Positions 1 through 9,115 are shown, counted from the first letter of the stretch. The stretch: 64,000 nucleotides of DNA from an uncultured Bartonella sp. (GCA_946478665.1 CAMLCZ010000001.1:496001-560000); one strand, 5' to 3'. The notes: generated by a model not told the origin, from the sequence alone. Program-made: numbers and translations.

Positions 1-863
1 CGAGCAAGGCCGGTAAGAACCTTACCTGATCCAATCTCGAATAAAGTGTCAACGCCATTCTGCGCAAACCATTCGATCGTTTCACGCCATCTTACGCGTC
101 CTGTTACTTGATGCACCAAAAGTTCAATAATATGCTGTGGATCGCTTTCCGGTTCAACCGTAACATTTGGGATAAGCGGTACAAGCGGTGCGTTTTTATT
201 GACGTCAAGCAATGCTTCTTTCATCGCATCAGCAGCAGGCTGCATCAGACTTGAGTGAAAAGGTGCAGAAACAGGCAAAATAATCGCTCTTTTAGCACCC
301 TTTTCTGATGCTATTTTACAGGCAGCATTGATTGCATTTGTTTCACCAGAAATAACCAATTGCCCACCACCATTGTCGTTGGCGATCTGGCATATGCCCT
401 CTCCTAAAACAGAGCTACAAATTTCCTCAACTGTAGCCTCGTCAAGGCCAATAATAGCTGCCATTGCGCCTTCACCGACACCGACTGCATCCTGCATGGC
501 TTCACCGCGAATGCGCAGCAAACGGGCAGTATCTGCTAAGCTAAATGTACCGGCAGCACAAAGAGCCGAGTATTCTCCTAACGAATGTCCTGCAACAAAA
601 GCTACCTTTTCTTTCAAATTTAGCCCTTGCGCTTCCATGACCCGTAGCACAGCCATCGATACAGCCATTAAGGCAGGTTGGGCATTTGCCGTAAGGGTTA
701 ATGTATCTTCCGGACCTTCAAACATAATTGTTGAAAGCTTTTGTCCGAGAGCATCATCAACCTCTTCAAACACAGCACGCGCTTCAGCAAATTGCTGAGA
801 TAACGTTTTACCCATGCCTACAATTTGGCTTCCCTGACCGGGAAATGTGAATGCAGCTACCAT
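1..863 (-). CDS. fabD: Malonyl-CoA:ACP S-malonyltransferase FabD (3' end cut by window)
   Basis: FabD moves the malonyl group from CoA to acyl carrier protein to feed type II fatty acid synthesis in the cytoplasm. The 287 readable codons begin with MVAAFTFPGQGSQ, the typical N-terminus. The nucleophile elbow GHSLGEYSA is at about residues 92-100 (Ser94), and the SAPFHSSLM segment holding the catalytic His follows around residue 200. About 25 C-terminal residues lie beyond position 1; the family is usually near 310-315 residues. The ATG at 863 is preceded on the minus strand by a purine-rich ribosome site. A hairpin lies just upstream (902-930). No premature stops are seen. Confidence 0.96.
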   Translation of the reverse strand, partial: MVAAFTFPGQGSQIVGMGKTLSQQFAEARAVFEEVDDALGQKLSTIMFEGPEDTLTLTANAQPALMAVSMAVLRVMEAQGLNLKEKVAFVAGHSLGEYSALCAAGTFSLADTARLLRIRGEAMQDAVGVGEGAMAAIIGLDEATVEEICSSVLGEGICQIANDNGGGQLVISGETNAINAACKIASEKGAKRAIILPVSAPFHSSLMQPAADAMKEALLDVNKNAPLVPLIPNVTVEPESDPQHIIELLVHQVTGRVRWRETIEWFAQNGVDTLFEIGSGKVLTGLA

Positions 864-901
864 TTCAGTTTACTCCTTGACTGAAAATATAACATTTTGG
901 T

Positions 902-930
902 CTTGACCTATAAAATAGGTTAAAGTCAAG
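902..930 (-). other. Inverted repeat in fabD 5' region
   Basis: An inner stem of six bases (acctat at 906-911, ataggt at 915-920, loop of three) is enclosed by an outer match (cttga at 902-906, tcaag at 926-930) with an internal bulge. It lies 39 bases upstream of the fabD start on the minus strand. It could be a leader hairpin or an operator; nothing else identifies it. Confidence 0.3.
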
Positions 931-939
931 CCAAAGCCA

Positions 940-1527
940 CTAGTGAAGCTTCTGATTGATGTTTCTTTCATCACGCAAAGGTGGAAATTCTACTAGAAAT
1001 GCGGGTATTAGCGGCATGATAAAACGCTTGATGATGATAGATACTATGACGCCAAGGATAACGCCGCCTATTATATCCAAAGGATAGTGGACACCAGTAA
1101 ATATACGTCCCCAACATGTTAAAACAGCAAGAATTAACGCAACCTTCGCCATTGTTTTATAGCGATAGAGAAACAAAGTGACCCCATAGCAGGTAAAAAT
1201 AAGTGCGTGGTTACTTGGAAAAGATGCATTATCTTTATGGGCAATCAACGCTTCTGCGAGACCGGCCACAAAAGGACGCGGACGGTAGAACACCATACCT
1301 ATCATATGGCTGCATATCAGTCCTACAAAAACCGACAATACAATAGCGACAGCTGTCTGTCGTTCTATTCTTTTTCCCAAAAACCAGAAGACAAGAAGAT
1401 GCAGTGGGATAAAATAAATCAGAAATTTTGCGCAGATAATGCCAAACCATGAAATAATTGCCGGTGTCTGGTGTCCTGCAACCAATATATTGAAAACTCC
1501 AACATCCAATTGTTGTATAAAACCCAT
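940..1527 (-). CDS. PAP2-family membrane phosphatase (BcrC/undecaprenyl-diphosphatase-like)
   Basis: A 195-residue integral membrane protein with about five hydrophobic segments and the three acid-phosphatase signature motifs. These are FYRPRPF near residue 83 (K/RX6RP-type), the PSNHA segment near 104 (motif 2) and GRIFTGVHYPLDIIGG near 140-155 (motif 3, catalytic His and Asp). Proteins of this size and motif layout usually dephosphorylate undecaprenyl diphosphate or related lipid phosphates at the outer face of the inner membrane, recycling the cell-wall carrier lipid. The exact substrate is inferred. A GGAG ribosome site stands about 10 bases upstream of the ATG at 1527. It is on the same strand as fabD but separated by about 75 bases. 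Confidence 0.85.
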   Translation of the reverse strand: MGFIQQLDVGVFNILVAGHQTPAIISWFGIICAKFLIYFIPLHLLVFWFLGKRIERQTAVAIVLSVFVGLICSHMIGMVFYRPRPFVAGLAEALIAHKDNASFPSNHALIFTCYGVTLFLYRYKTMAKVALILAVLTCWGRIFTGVHYPLDIIGGVILGVIVSIIIKRFIMPLIPAFLVEFPPLRDERNINQKLH

Positions 1528-1863
1528 TTTATTCCGACTCCCAACCTTAAGAGACTTTTGAATTTGTCGCTTTTATATCCGTGTAAGAAATCTTCCAACT
1601 TAAAAACGGTTTTTTACGGGCTATACTTGCCTTTTTTGAAAAATACCTGTAGAAACCGCGCGTTCGTTACTGACTCTTGGCTGGGGGTTGAACGGAGGGT
1701 CGCCAAAAGCGGCACGAAACATTAATGTTTCAAGCCTCCCGTGTCTCCGCTCTCGAATGTCTCGAAAATATGCGTCCTTTCTTCTTGGGGTTACCTGAAA
1801 AGACAAGTCGCAGAGGCTCTGCGTCGAGGGTCAGTGAGATTTAATAGAAGAAAGGCAAATACA
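1528..1863 (+). other. Intergenic region holding the rpsF operon leader
   Basis: 336 bases between the divergent PAP2 gene and rpsF. Open frames crossing it have no family resemblance and overlap one another. The section from about 1680 is richer in G and C and contains several short self-complementary runs, so it probably carries the promoter and untranslated leader of the ribosomal protein operon. Leaders of rpsF-rpsR operons often bind the S6:S18 complex for feedback control, but I could not identify that motif with certainty here. Confidence 0.35.
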
Positions 1864-2274
1864 ATGGCTCTTTATGAACATGTGTTTCTTGCCCGACAAG
1901 ACATTGCTCCACAGCAAGTTGACCAACTTGTAGAACTTTACAAGGGCGTTATTGAAGCTAACGGTGGCAAAGTTGGGCGTATAGAAAACTGGGGTTTACG
2001 TCCCCTAACTTATCGCATTCGCAAGAATCGCAAAGCTTATTATGCATTAATGAACATTGATGCTCCTGCTGCTGCAATTGCAGAAGTTGAGCGCCAGATG
2101 CGTATTAATGAAGATATTCTTCGCTACATGACCATTCGTGTTGAAAAACATGAAGAAGGTCAGTCAGCAATGCTTTCACGCCGTGATCGTGATGATCGTT
2201 TTGGTAAAGATGAAGAACGTCCACGTCGTTCACGTCGTTCACGCGATGAAGATGCAAATGAAGGAGATGAATAA
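1864..2274 (+). CDS. rpsF: 30S ribosomal protein S6
   Basis: S6 sits on the platform of the 30S subunit paired with S18. The 136-residue protein starts [13 protein letters not shown] and carries the usual [18 protein letters not shown] stretch at about residues 38-56. It ends in a charged, low-complexity tail ([22 protein letters not shown]), a common feature of alphaproteobacterial S6. The frame is open for 41 codons further upstream, but the ATG at 1864 is chosen because it is preceded by AGAAGAAAGG and gives the family start. The stop codon overlaps the rpsR start by one base, so the two are translationally coupled. Confidence 0.97.
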   Translation: MALYEHVFLARQDIAPQQVDQLVELYKGVIEANGGKVGRIENWGLRPLTYRIRKNRKAYYALMNIDAPAAAIAEVERQMRINEDILRYMTIRVEKHEEGQSAMLSRRDRDDRFGKDEERPRRSRRSRDEDANEGDE

Positions 2275-2522
2275 TGGTTGATATCAGTCAGATCCCAACC
2301 CGCCGTCCTTTCCATCGTCGTCGTAAAACGTGCCCATTTTCTGGGCCAAATGCGCCAAAGATCGATTACAAGGATATTAAATTGTTGCAACGTTACATTT
2401 CAGAACGTGGCAAGATTGTTCCTTCTCGCATCACAGCTGTTAGCCAAAAGAAACAACGCGAATTAGCTAATGCTATTAAGCGCGCACGTTTTCTTGGCTT
2501 GTTGCCTTATGTTGTGAAATAA
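2274..2522 (+). CDS. rpsR: 30S ribosomal protein S18
   Basis: S18 binds next to S6 on the 30S platform. The 82-residue protein contains the family core: KTCPFSG, then [18 protein letters not shown] at about residues 31-48 and [28 protein letters not shown] to the end. The single Cys is the one kept in many non-zinc S18 proteins. It starts inside the rpsF stop codon (TAATG) and is followed by two hairpins before the next gene. Confidence 0.98.
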   Translation: MVDISQIPTRRPFHRRRKTCPFSGPNAPKIDYKDIKLLQRYISERGKIVPSRITAVSQKKQRELANAIKRARFLGLLPYVVK

Positions 2523-2530
2523 TATTTTAG

Positions 2531-2575
2531 TGCAGTCGACATTGTCGACTGCATTTCCTGCTTTCGGGGCAGGAA
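2531..2575 (+). terminator. Tandem hairpins after rpsR (partial terminator or processing site)
   Basis: Two adjacent perfect hairpins. The first has a 10-base stem tgcagtcgac (2531-2540), loop att, and gtcgactgca (2544-2553). The second has a 7-base stem ttcctgc (2555-2561), a 7-base loop, and gcaggaa (2569-2575). The second is followed by GAAAAAA on the coding strand rather than a T run, so it is not a textbook intrinsic terminator. It probably attenuates, or protects the 3' end of, the rpsF-rpsR message relative to the membrane protein gene and rplI. Confidence 0.55.
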
Positions 2576-2634
2576 GAAAAAATCCGAAGTTGGAATTTCA
2601 ACATTCCTAACTGCCAAAGCAGGACAGCGAATCA

Positions 2635-3615
2635 ATGATGAAGCAAAACACACATATTATACCAGTGGGTATTGTAACCGGGCTTTTTGCCGGCGCCATC
2701 GGAATGGCGATGAACACTTTGCTAATGGTATCGCCACTGCTTGCTATCATTTTTGGTTGTTTTATATCGCTACCAATTTTTATTGCTGCTTTTGGATGGG
2801 GTACATTATCAAGTATCATTGCCCTATCGGTTGCAACATTGGTTTTGATAATCGCACAAAACTTTAATACTGGTATCTGCTATATGCTGCTGTTTTTTTT
2901 GCCAGCCGTATATGCTTCGTGGCTTCTAGGATTAGCGCAATATGATACTGATAATCAGACCGTAAAGTGGTATCCGCTCTCTTCAGTCATTTTTCTAATA
3001 ATCAGTTTCATTTCAATTATTTGCGTTTTTATTAGTGTATATATCTATAACCAACCCTCACCGCCGCAGATAGCGCGACAAATTGTTGATCTCTTTACTA
3101 ATGCTATGCGACAAACTCAATCAGCAGATGGAGCGGATATATCTGCGGTTTACAATGTATTGGTAACCAATATCGTCCCACTTTTATCAAGTGTCCTAGC
3201 AACATATAGCGTTATTTTTCTTATCGGAAACCTATATTTTTCACTTGTAGGCGCGCAACGTATGAAACGTCTTGCCCGCCCACGTGAAGATTGGCCAACC
3301 AATTTCTATTTACCTTTACCAGCAGTTTTTATCTTTGCGTTGGCATTTCTAGGGACATTCCCCGAGTTAGGAATGTTGTTTAAACTTTGCGCTGCCGTTT
3401 TTAACTCGTCATTTATGCTGGCATTTTGTTTCTGTGGTTTAGCATATCTTCATAACCTGTCACGCGGCATGGGGGGCCGAGTATTTATATTGACCCTTGT
3501 TTATATAGCTTTATTCACAGTTGTCCTAACCCTACCGATATTCATCGCACTTGTCATGATGGGTATTTGGTCAACTATTCAGAACCACCGTCAAAACGAT
3601 GGTCTAACCCAATAA
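2635..3615 (+). CDS. DUF2232 (YybS-like) multi-pass membrane protein
   Basis: 326 residues, almost entirely hydrophobic, with roughly eight membrane segments. It lies between rpsR and rplI, exactly where Rhizobiales carry a DUF2232 gene. DUF2232 proteins resemble the membrane part of ECF-type uptake systems, but no biochemical role is established. Two ATG codons are adjacent at 2635 and 2638; an AGGAC ribosome site lies 8-12 bases upstream. A loop of about 45 residues (near 140-185, 'NQPSPPQIARQIVD...') is polar and probably outside the membrane. Call rests on position plus topology; the family assignment is moderately sure. Confidence 0.75.
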   Translation: MMKQNTHIIPVGIVTGLFAGAIGMAMNTLLMVSPLLAIIFGCFISLPIFIAAFGWGTLSSIIALSVATLVLIIAQNFNTGICYMLLFFLPAVYASWLLGLAQYDTDNQTVKWYPLSSVIFLIISFISIICVFISVYIYNQPSPPQIARQIVDLFTNAMRQTQSADGADISAVYNVLVTNIVPLLSSVLATYSVIFLIGNLYFSLVGAQRMKRLARPREDWPTNFYLPLPAVFIFALAFLGTFPELGMLFKLCAAVFNSSFMLAFCFCGLAYLHNLSRGMGGRVFILTLVYIALFTVVLTLPIFIALVMMGIWSTIQNHRQNDGLTQ

Positions 3616-3638
3616 TCATCATCTGAAAGGATTATAAA

Positions 3639-4226
3639 ATGGATGTTATTCTGCTTGAACGTATCGCCCGCCTTGGACAAATGGGTGACACTGTTTCTGT
3701 AAAGGCTGGTTATGCCCGCAATTTCCTTTTGCCTCAAGGCAAGGCATTGCGCGCTAATGAAGAGAATCGTAAGCGCTTCGAATCACAGCGTACACAATTG
3801 GAAGCACGCAATTTAGAGCGCCGTAGTGAAGCACAGCAGGTTGCTGATAAACTTGACGGTAAAACATTTATCGTTATCCGTTCTGCTGGTGAAACGGGCC
3901 AGCTTTATGGTTCTGTTTCGACACGTGATATCGCAGACATCATCACAGCAGAAGGTTTCTCTGTTCTTCGCACACAAGTTGAACTTAACCACCCAATTAA
4001 AACAATTGGTATGCATAATGTTGCTATCAACTTGCACCCAGAAGTACAGGTTACAGTAACCATCAATATTGCACGCTCTGCAGATGAAGCCGAACGTCAA
4101 GCAGCAGGTGAAGACCTAACATCTATCGAAGCCATCTATGGTATCGAGGAAAAACCTCTATCAGAAGAAGTTTTCGATGATGAGGATGATGAAAACACGG
4201 AAGAAACAGCAAAAGAAGAAGCATAA
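3639..4226 (+). CDS. rplI: 50S ribosomal protein L9
   Basis: L9 binds 23S rRNA at the base of the L1 stalk and helps keep reading frame. The 195-residue protein begins [33 protein letters not shown], the conserved N-terminal RNA-binding domain. A helix follows (about residues 40-75), then the C-terminal domain with [16 protein letters not shown] near 86-101. The tail is strongly acidic ([20 protein letters not shown]), an extension usual in alphaproteobacteria. GAAAGGA stands 9 bases upstream. It is the last gene of the operon, closed by the terminator at 4303. Confidence 0.98.
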   Translation: MDVILLERIARLGQMGDTVSVKAGYARNFLLPQGKALRANEENRKRFESQRTQLEARNLERRSEAQQVADKLDGKTFIVIRSAGETGQLYGSVSTRDIADIITAEGFSVLRTQVELNHPIKTIGMHNVAINLHPEVQVTVTINIARSADEAERQAAGEDLTSIEAIYGIEEKPLSEEVFDDEDDENTEETAKEEA

Positions 4227-4302
4227 TTTTTCTTTTTCTAGAATATTTCTAGAGAGTTTTTGCTTTTTTTATTTTTGCATCAGTTTTCAAGAAAAAATGA
4301 AG

Positions 4303-4334
4303 ACACCCAGCCCATTGGCTGGGTGTTTTTTTTT
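4303..4334 (+). terminator. Intrinsic terminator of the rpsF-rplI operon
   Basis: A perfect 10-base GC-rich stem (acacccagcc at 4303-4312 with ggctgggtgt at 4317-4326), a 4-base loop and a run of nine T. It is one of the clearest rho-independent terminators in the window and lies 76 bases after the rplI stop. Confidence 0.93.
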
Positions 4335-4440
4335 GAAAATGGAACTATTAATATGTTTGGTTTTCACCATTATTTCTTACTTCAATTAAACATCAAGTAA
4401 TGGCGATTTGGATTATAAAACAAAAACAGGAATTGTTTAA

Positions 4441-5742
4441 ATGTTTGCTTTATTGAAGACGGCAGCTGGACACATTATTTCTAAAGGAAATTTGGCTGTT
4501 ACTGATGCTGCAGGTGTAACCTATCACTTTGGTGACAATACTGGGGAACCTGTCCATCTTCGTTTCACGTCTTCAAAATGGGAACGTGAAGTTGCCCTTG
4601 ATCCTGCATTGAAACTTGGTGAAGCCTATATGGAAGGTGGATTTGAGTTTGTTAAAGGTGACATTTATAAGCTTCTTGAAATAATTTTTGAAAGCACGGG
4701 GCCTGTTGCTGAAAACCAAATGTGGATGAAAGCAATGTCCTTTATTCGGACGGCAACCAAGCGTTTTGTCCAAATGAATACATTAAAGCGCTCAGCCCGT
4801 AACGTTCAGCACCACTATGACCTATCTGGCAAACTTTATGACTTGTTCCTTGATCCAGACCGGCAATATTCCTGCGCCTATTTTCAATCACCGGATACCG
4901 ATCTTAATGAAGCACAACTTGCCAAAAAACGTCATTTGGCGGCCAAATTGCAGGTTAGCAAGGGTGAAAAACTGCTTGATATTGGCTGCGGTTGGGGCGG
5001 TTTAGGTCTCTATTTTGCTCGCGTATTAGGGGCAGATGTTACGGGGGTAACCCTTTCGCACGAACAATTCGGCATTGCCAACCAACGTGCAAAGACTCTC
5101 GGGCTAGAAAATAGGGCGAAATTTTTACTTGAGGACTATCGTAATCTGAATGCACAATTTGATAAGATTGTTTCCGTTGGTATGTTTGAACATGTGGGCA
5201 TAGGCCACTTCAAAGAATATTTTGACCACGTTAAACGTTTGTTGAAACCGGATGGACGCTTTGTCCTTCACTCGATTGGTCGTTCAGGAGAACCTGGCGC
5301 AACAAACCCATGGATAGCCAAATATATATTCCCGGGCGGGTATATCCCTTCTTTATCCGAAGTCATACCGGTCATCGAAAAAAGCGGCCTTATCATCACC
5401 GATATTGAAATTTTACGGTTGCATTATGCCGAAACATTGAAAGCTTGGCGTCAGTCTTTTCTGGCGCATTGGGATGAAGCCAAAGCATTATATGATGAGC
5501 GTTTCTGCCGTATGTGGGACTTCTATTTGGCGGCCTCTGAAAGCGCTTTCCGTTGGCAGGGCATGATGGTTTTCCAGATCCAACTTGCCCATAAACAAGA
5601 TGCTGTTCCACTGACGCGGGACTATATTATGCAGGAAGAAGAGAGATTATTAAAGATCGATGCTGATCCCAATCTGTCCATGATACCAATGAAGCCAGTA
5701 GATATAAACGTAAAGGCAAAAGCTATTGCTCAGACACTCTAG
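4441..5742 (+). CDS. cfa: Cyclopropane-fatty-acyl-phospholipid synthase
   Basis: Transfers a methylene group from S-adenosylmethionine to cis double bonds of membrane phospholipid acyl chains. At 433 residues it has the family's two parts. The N-terminal lipid-binding portion includes LRFTSSKWEREVALDPALKLGEAYMEG at about 40-66. The C-terminal SAM methyltransferase domain has motif I LLDIGCGWGGLGLYFA near 178-193, then VTGVTLSHEQ and VSVGMFEHVG, the last being the conserved catalytic-region Glu-His. The ATG at 4441 follows AGGAA. It is a stand-alone gene; the preceding terminator separates it from rplI. Confidence 0.94.
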   Translation: MFALLKTAAGHIISKGNLAVTDAAGVTYHFGDNTGEPVHLRFTSSKWEREVALDPALKLGEAYMEGGFEFVKGDIYKLLEIIFESTGPVAENQMWMKAMSFIRTATKRFVQMNTLKRSARNVQHHYDLSGKLYDLFLDPDRQYSCAYFQSPDTDLNEAQLAKKRHLAAKLQVSKGEKLLDIGCGWGGLGLYFARVLGADVTGVTLSHEQFGIANQRAKTLGLENRAKFLLEDYRNLNAQFDKIVSVGMFEHVGIGHFKEYFDHVKRLLKPDGRFVLHSIGRSGEPGATNPWIAKYIFPGGYIPSLSEVIPVIEKSGLIITDIEILRLHYAETLKAWRQSFLAHWDEAKALYDERFCRMWDFYLAASESAFRWQGMMVFQIQLAHKQDAVPLTRDYIMQEEERLLKIDADPNLSMIPMKPVDINVKAKAIAQTL

Positions 5743-6206
5743 TTTCCAACAATAATTGATACACCTTTGATAGGGGCGCAAAATAGACATCAGGTTAGTG
5801 GCTTTATGGCTGTTTATTCCGTCACGGTTGTGGTGCTACAAATATATGCTAATGCTGTGGCGGTACATTGGAAATAATGTTCGCTCAGTTGTCACTCGGT
5901 ATTTTTATAATGGTTATCTAGCCTCTTATAATAGCTATCTGACCTCTTATAATGACTATCTGGCCTGTTGTAGTGGCTGTCTGAGGTGGCTTTTTAGGGA
6001 AACATCTTGTCTTATAATCAAATATCGAGTTGAGAAACTTATAGCCTATTAAAATCGCCCCGTAGCAGTCTGACCAATTCGTATTTCGAAAAGTGTGGCT
6101 CACATGTTGAAATATGCCATTTTTAAAAAAAGCTATGGCAAGATCAGTTTACAATAGGCTAAAGTGGAACTGTTTTTCCAGAAGGTCAGCGAGTATCAAA
6201 AGAGAA
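5743..6206 (+). other. Intergenic region between cfa and dnaB
   Basis: 464 bases without a recognisable gene. A frame at 5798-6052 is open for 84 codons but consists largely of translated tandem repeat and resembles no protein family. The dnaB frame extends upstream to 6114, but those 31 codons look unlike DnaB. The main content is the 21-base repeat patch described separately. Confidence 0.6.
5894..5989 (+). repeat. 21-base tandem repeat upstream of dnaB
   Basis: Contiguous degenerate copies of tatctRRcctcttataatRgc. The three full units are 5915-5935, 5936-5956 and 5957-5977, with a partial unit on each side (end of one before 5915, start of one at 5978-5989). Neighbouring units differ at two to five positions. 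There are no spacers, so it is not a CRISPR array. If translated it would give a seven-residue repeat (YLASYNS, YLTSYND, YLACCSG). Confidence 0.8.
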
Positions 6207-7709
6207 ATGGCAGAAGCAAAAGTTTTCAATCTCAGTCAGCAAAATACAGATGAAGCATTACCTTTTCGGCAGGTTCCGCACAATATTGAAGCGGAACAAG
6301 CACTGTTGGGTGCTATTCTTATTAATAATGATGCCATTGATCGCGTCTCAGACTTCTTAAAACCTGAGCATTTTTTTGAACCCCTTCATCAAACAATTTA
6401 TGCCGTATTAAGCGAAACAATTCGCAATGGTAAGCTTGCCAATCCTGTCACAATAAAACCGTTTATACCGGCTGAAGAAAAAATTGGTGAAATGACAGTG
6501 TACAATTACGTGGTCCGTATGGCCACGGAAGCTGTTACCATTATCAATGCGGAAGACTATGGACGGGCAATTTACGATCTATTTATCCGCCGCTCATTGA
6601 TTGATCTCGGAAATGAAGTGGTCAACACCGCATTTGACGCGCCTATCGACCTTGCGCCTTCGAAGCAAATTGAAAATGTTGAACAACGTTTATTCACTTT
6701 GGCAGAAACTGGAAAATATGGTGGTGGTTTTGAAAGCTTCAATGATGCGGTCAAAAAAGCCATTGATATGGCGGGAGCCGCCAAAAAACGTACATCACGA
6801 TTATCCGGTATCCCCACCCAATTGAAAAAACTTGATGAACAAATGGGTGGTTTACAGCGTTCTGACCTTATTATTTTGGCGGGACGTCCTGGTATGGGTA
6901 AAACGTCTCTTGCGACAAATATTGCATTCAACATTGCCAATGCTTACATAAAAGCACAGGAAGAAAATCTGCCTACGGAAGAAAACGAAGGTGGTATCGT
7001 GGGCTTTTTCTCGCTGGAAATGTCTTCAGAACAGTTGGCCACTCGTATTATTTCCGAACAGGCAGAAGTTTCCTCGTCCAAGATCAGACGTGGTGACATT
7101 TCAGAAGATCAGTTTGCCAAATTGTTACGGTCGATGAATCGGTTACAGAAAGCGCCGCTTTATATCGACCAAACAGGTGGTATTTCTATTGCGCAACTTT
7201 CCGCTCGTGCGCGCCGGTTGAAACGCCAACATGGGCTTGATGTTTTGGTTGTGGACTATGTGCAACTTATGACCGGTGCTTCCAAACGAGCATCTGAAAA
7301 TCGCGTGCAGGAAATTACCGAGATTACAACGGGTTTAAAATCATTAGCCAAAGAACTTAATGTGCCAATTATTGCCCTATCACAGTTGTCTCGTCAGGTT
7401 GAATCGCGCGATGACAAACGCCCACAACTATCAGATCTTCGTGAATCTGGTTCTATCGAACAGGATGCTGATGTGGTTTTATTCGTTTATCGTGATGAAT
7501 ATTACATCAAGAACAAGGAACCTAAGCTTGGTAGTGAAGAGCATTTGAAATGGCAGGCCGAGATGGAAGAAGTTTTTGGCAAGGCAGAAGTGATTGTTGC
7601 CAAACAACGCCACGGTCCAACCGGCACAGTTCGCCTTGCATTTCAAGCTGAATACACCCGTTTTGCTGATCTTGCCGAAAGTGACCAATTACCAGAACAA
7701 TTCGGTTAG
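6207..7709 (+). CDS. dnaB: Replicative DNA helicase DnaB
   Basis: Hexameric 5'-3' helicase that unwinds DNA at the replication fork. From the ATG at 6207 (preceded by AAAAGAGAA) it is 500 residues, the usual alphaproteobacterial length. The N-terminal domain has VPHNIEAEQALLGAIL at about 23-38. The RecA-like ATPase has Walker A AGRPGMGKTS near 226-235, FFSLEMSSEQLATR, Walker B LDVLVVDYVQLM near 340, and the DnaB motif H4 region SDLRESGSIEQDADVVLFVYR near 405-425. A frame extension to 6114 is rejected as start because its residues are atypical. radA follows five bases after the stop. Confidence 0.97.
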   Translation: MAEAKVFNLSQQNTDEALPFRQVPHNIEAEQALLGAILINNDAIDRVSDFLKPEHFFEPLHQTIYAVLSETIRNGKLANPVTIKPFIPAEEKIGEMTVYNYVVRMATEAVTIINAEDYGRAIYDLFIRRSLIDLGNEVVNTAFDAPIDLAPSKQIENVEQRLFTLAETGKYGGGFESFNDAVKKAIDMAGAAKKRTSRLSGIPTQLKKLDEQMGGLQRSDLIILAGRPGMGKTSLATNIAFNIANAYIKAQEENLPTEENEGGIVGFFSLEMSSEQLATRIISEQAEVSSSKIRRGDISEDQFAKLLRSMNRLQKAPLYIDQTGGISIAQLSARARRLKRQHGLDVLVVDYVQLMTGASKRASENRVQEITEITTGLKSLAKELNVPIIALSQLSRQVESRDDKRPQLSDLRESGSIEQDADVVLFVYRDEYYIKNKEPKLGSEEHLKWQAEMEEVFGKAEVIVAKQRHGPTGTVRLAFQAEYTRFADLAESDQLPEQFG

Positions 7710-7714
7710 TATCT

Positions 7715-9115
7715 ATGGTGAAAGCAAGAACACAATTTGTTTGTCAAAATTGCGGAACGGTCTATTCCCGCTGGGCTGGAAAATGTGATGCCTGCGGCGA
7801 ATGGAATACAATTGTCGAAGAAGGCACAAGCGGTGGCATTGGTGGTGGCCCCGTAAAAAACACCCGAAAAGGCCGCGTTGTGGCCTTAACCACATTATCG
7901 GGTGACATAGAGGACGCACCACGTATTCAATCCGGAATCGCTGAACTTGACCGTGTGACAGGCGGTGGATTTGTGCGAGGATCGGCACTGCTGGTGGGTG
8001 GCGACCCTGGTATTGGAAAATCCACTTTATTGACGCAAGCCGCAGCCACGCTCGCAAGAAAAGGATATAAGGTCGTTTACGTTTCTGGCGAAGAGGCCGT
8101 GGCGCAGATAAGATTGCGTGCACAACGCCTTAATGCAGCCGATACGACGGTTGAGCTGGCGGCCGAAACCAATGTCGAAGATATATTGGCCACTTTGACG
8201 GAAACCAAACGCCCCGATTTGGTTATTATCGATTCAATTCAAACCTTATGGTCGGACACTATCGATTCTGCACCGGGTACAGTTACACAAGTGCGCACTG
8301 GTGCGCAGGCGATGATTCGTTATGCAAAAAAAACTGGTGCAGCAGTGGTTTTAGTTGGTCACGTAACCAAAGATGGACAAATAGCCGGCCCCCGTGTGGT
8401 TGAACATATGGTTGATGGCGTGTTGTACTTCGAGGGTGAAGGTGGACATCAATATCGAATTTTACGCACCGTAAAAAACCGTTTTGGCCCAACAGATGAA
8501 ATCGGCGTTTTTGAAATGTCCGACCAAGGTTTAAAACAGGTTCTTAACCCATCTGAATTGTTTTTGGGCGAAAGAAACGAAAAAGCGCCCGGCTCGGCTG
8601 TATTTGCAGGCATGGAAGGAACAAGGCCAATACTTGTTGAAATTCAGGCTTTGGTTGCGCCCTCTTCACTTGGCACACCAAGACGTGCGGTCGTTGGTTG
8701 GGATAGCAACCGTTTATCAATGATTTTAGCGGTATTGGAAGCGCATTGCGGTGTTCGCTTCGGTCAACATGATGTGTATCTGAATGTTGCTGGAGGCTAT
8801 AGAATATCCGAGCCAGCCGCTGACTTGGCCGTTGCTGCTGCATTGGTTTCATCACTTGCCGGAATTGCATTGCCAACAAATTATGTCTTTTTTGGTGAGG
8901 TTAGCCTATCAGGTGCCATTCGCGCCGTATCCCATTCCGGGCAAAGATTGAAAGAAGCGCAAAAACTGGGATTTCATGGAGCTGTTCAACCATCAAACAC
9001 CACAGAAAATGTAAAATCTGCTGATTTTCGCCAAAGAAGTTTCGCAGATTTACCAGAACTTGTCGCTGCAATAGCGTCGGGAAAAAAACGCCCTATGCCA
9101 GAACAACAATATTAA
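7715..9115 (+). CDS. radA: DNA repair protein RadA (Sms)
   Basis: RecA-related branch-migration factor acting in recombinational repair. The 466 residues show all family parts. There is an N-terminal zinc finger (Cys10, Cys13, Cys24, Cys27), a Walker A GGDPGIGKST near 93-102, the RadA signature KNRFG near 253 within VKNRFGPTDEIGVFEM, and a C-terminal Lon-like protease-fold domain with VNVAGGYRISEPAADLAVAAAL near 350-371. It is probably cotranscribed with dnaB, being five bases behind it. Confidence 0.97.
   Translation: MVKARTQFVCQNCGTVYSRWAGKCDACGEWNTIVEEGTSGGIGGGPVKNTRKGRVVALTTLSGDIEDAPRIQSGIAELDRVTGGGFVRGSALLVGGDPGIGKSTLLTQAAATLARKGYKVVYVSGEEAVAQIRLRAQRLNAADTTVELAAETNVEDILATLTETKRPDLVIIDSIQTLWSDTIDSAPGTVTQVRTGAQAMIRYAKKTGAAVVLVGHVTKDGQIAGPRVVEHMVDGVLYFEGEGGHQYRILRTVKNRFGPTDEIGVFEMSDQGLKQVLNPSELFLGERNEKAPGSAVFAGMEGTRPILVEIQALVAPSSLGTPRRAVVGWDSNRLSMILAVLEAHCGVRFGQHDVYLNVAGGYRISEPAADLAVAAALVSSLAGIALPTNYVFFGEVSLSGAIRAVSHSGQRLKEAQKLGFHGAVQPSNTTENVKSADFRQRSFADLPELVAAIASGKKRPMPEQQY

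Noticed and set aside
328-798. 156-codon open frame on the plus strand
   Set aside because: It is antisense to fabD, whose motifs are intact and conserved on the minus strand.
5894-5989. CRISPR array
   Set aside because: Units are contiguous 21-mers with no spacers and no cas genes nearby; the same holds for the 16-mers at 47068-47160.
5798-6052. 84-codon open frame between cfa and dnaB
   Set aside because: Its middle is translated tandem repeat, it has no ribosome site and resembles no protein family.
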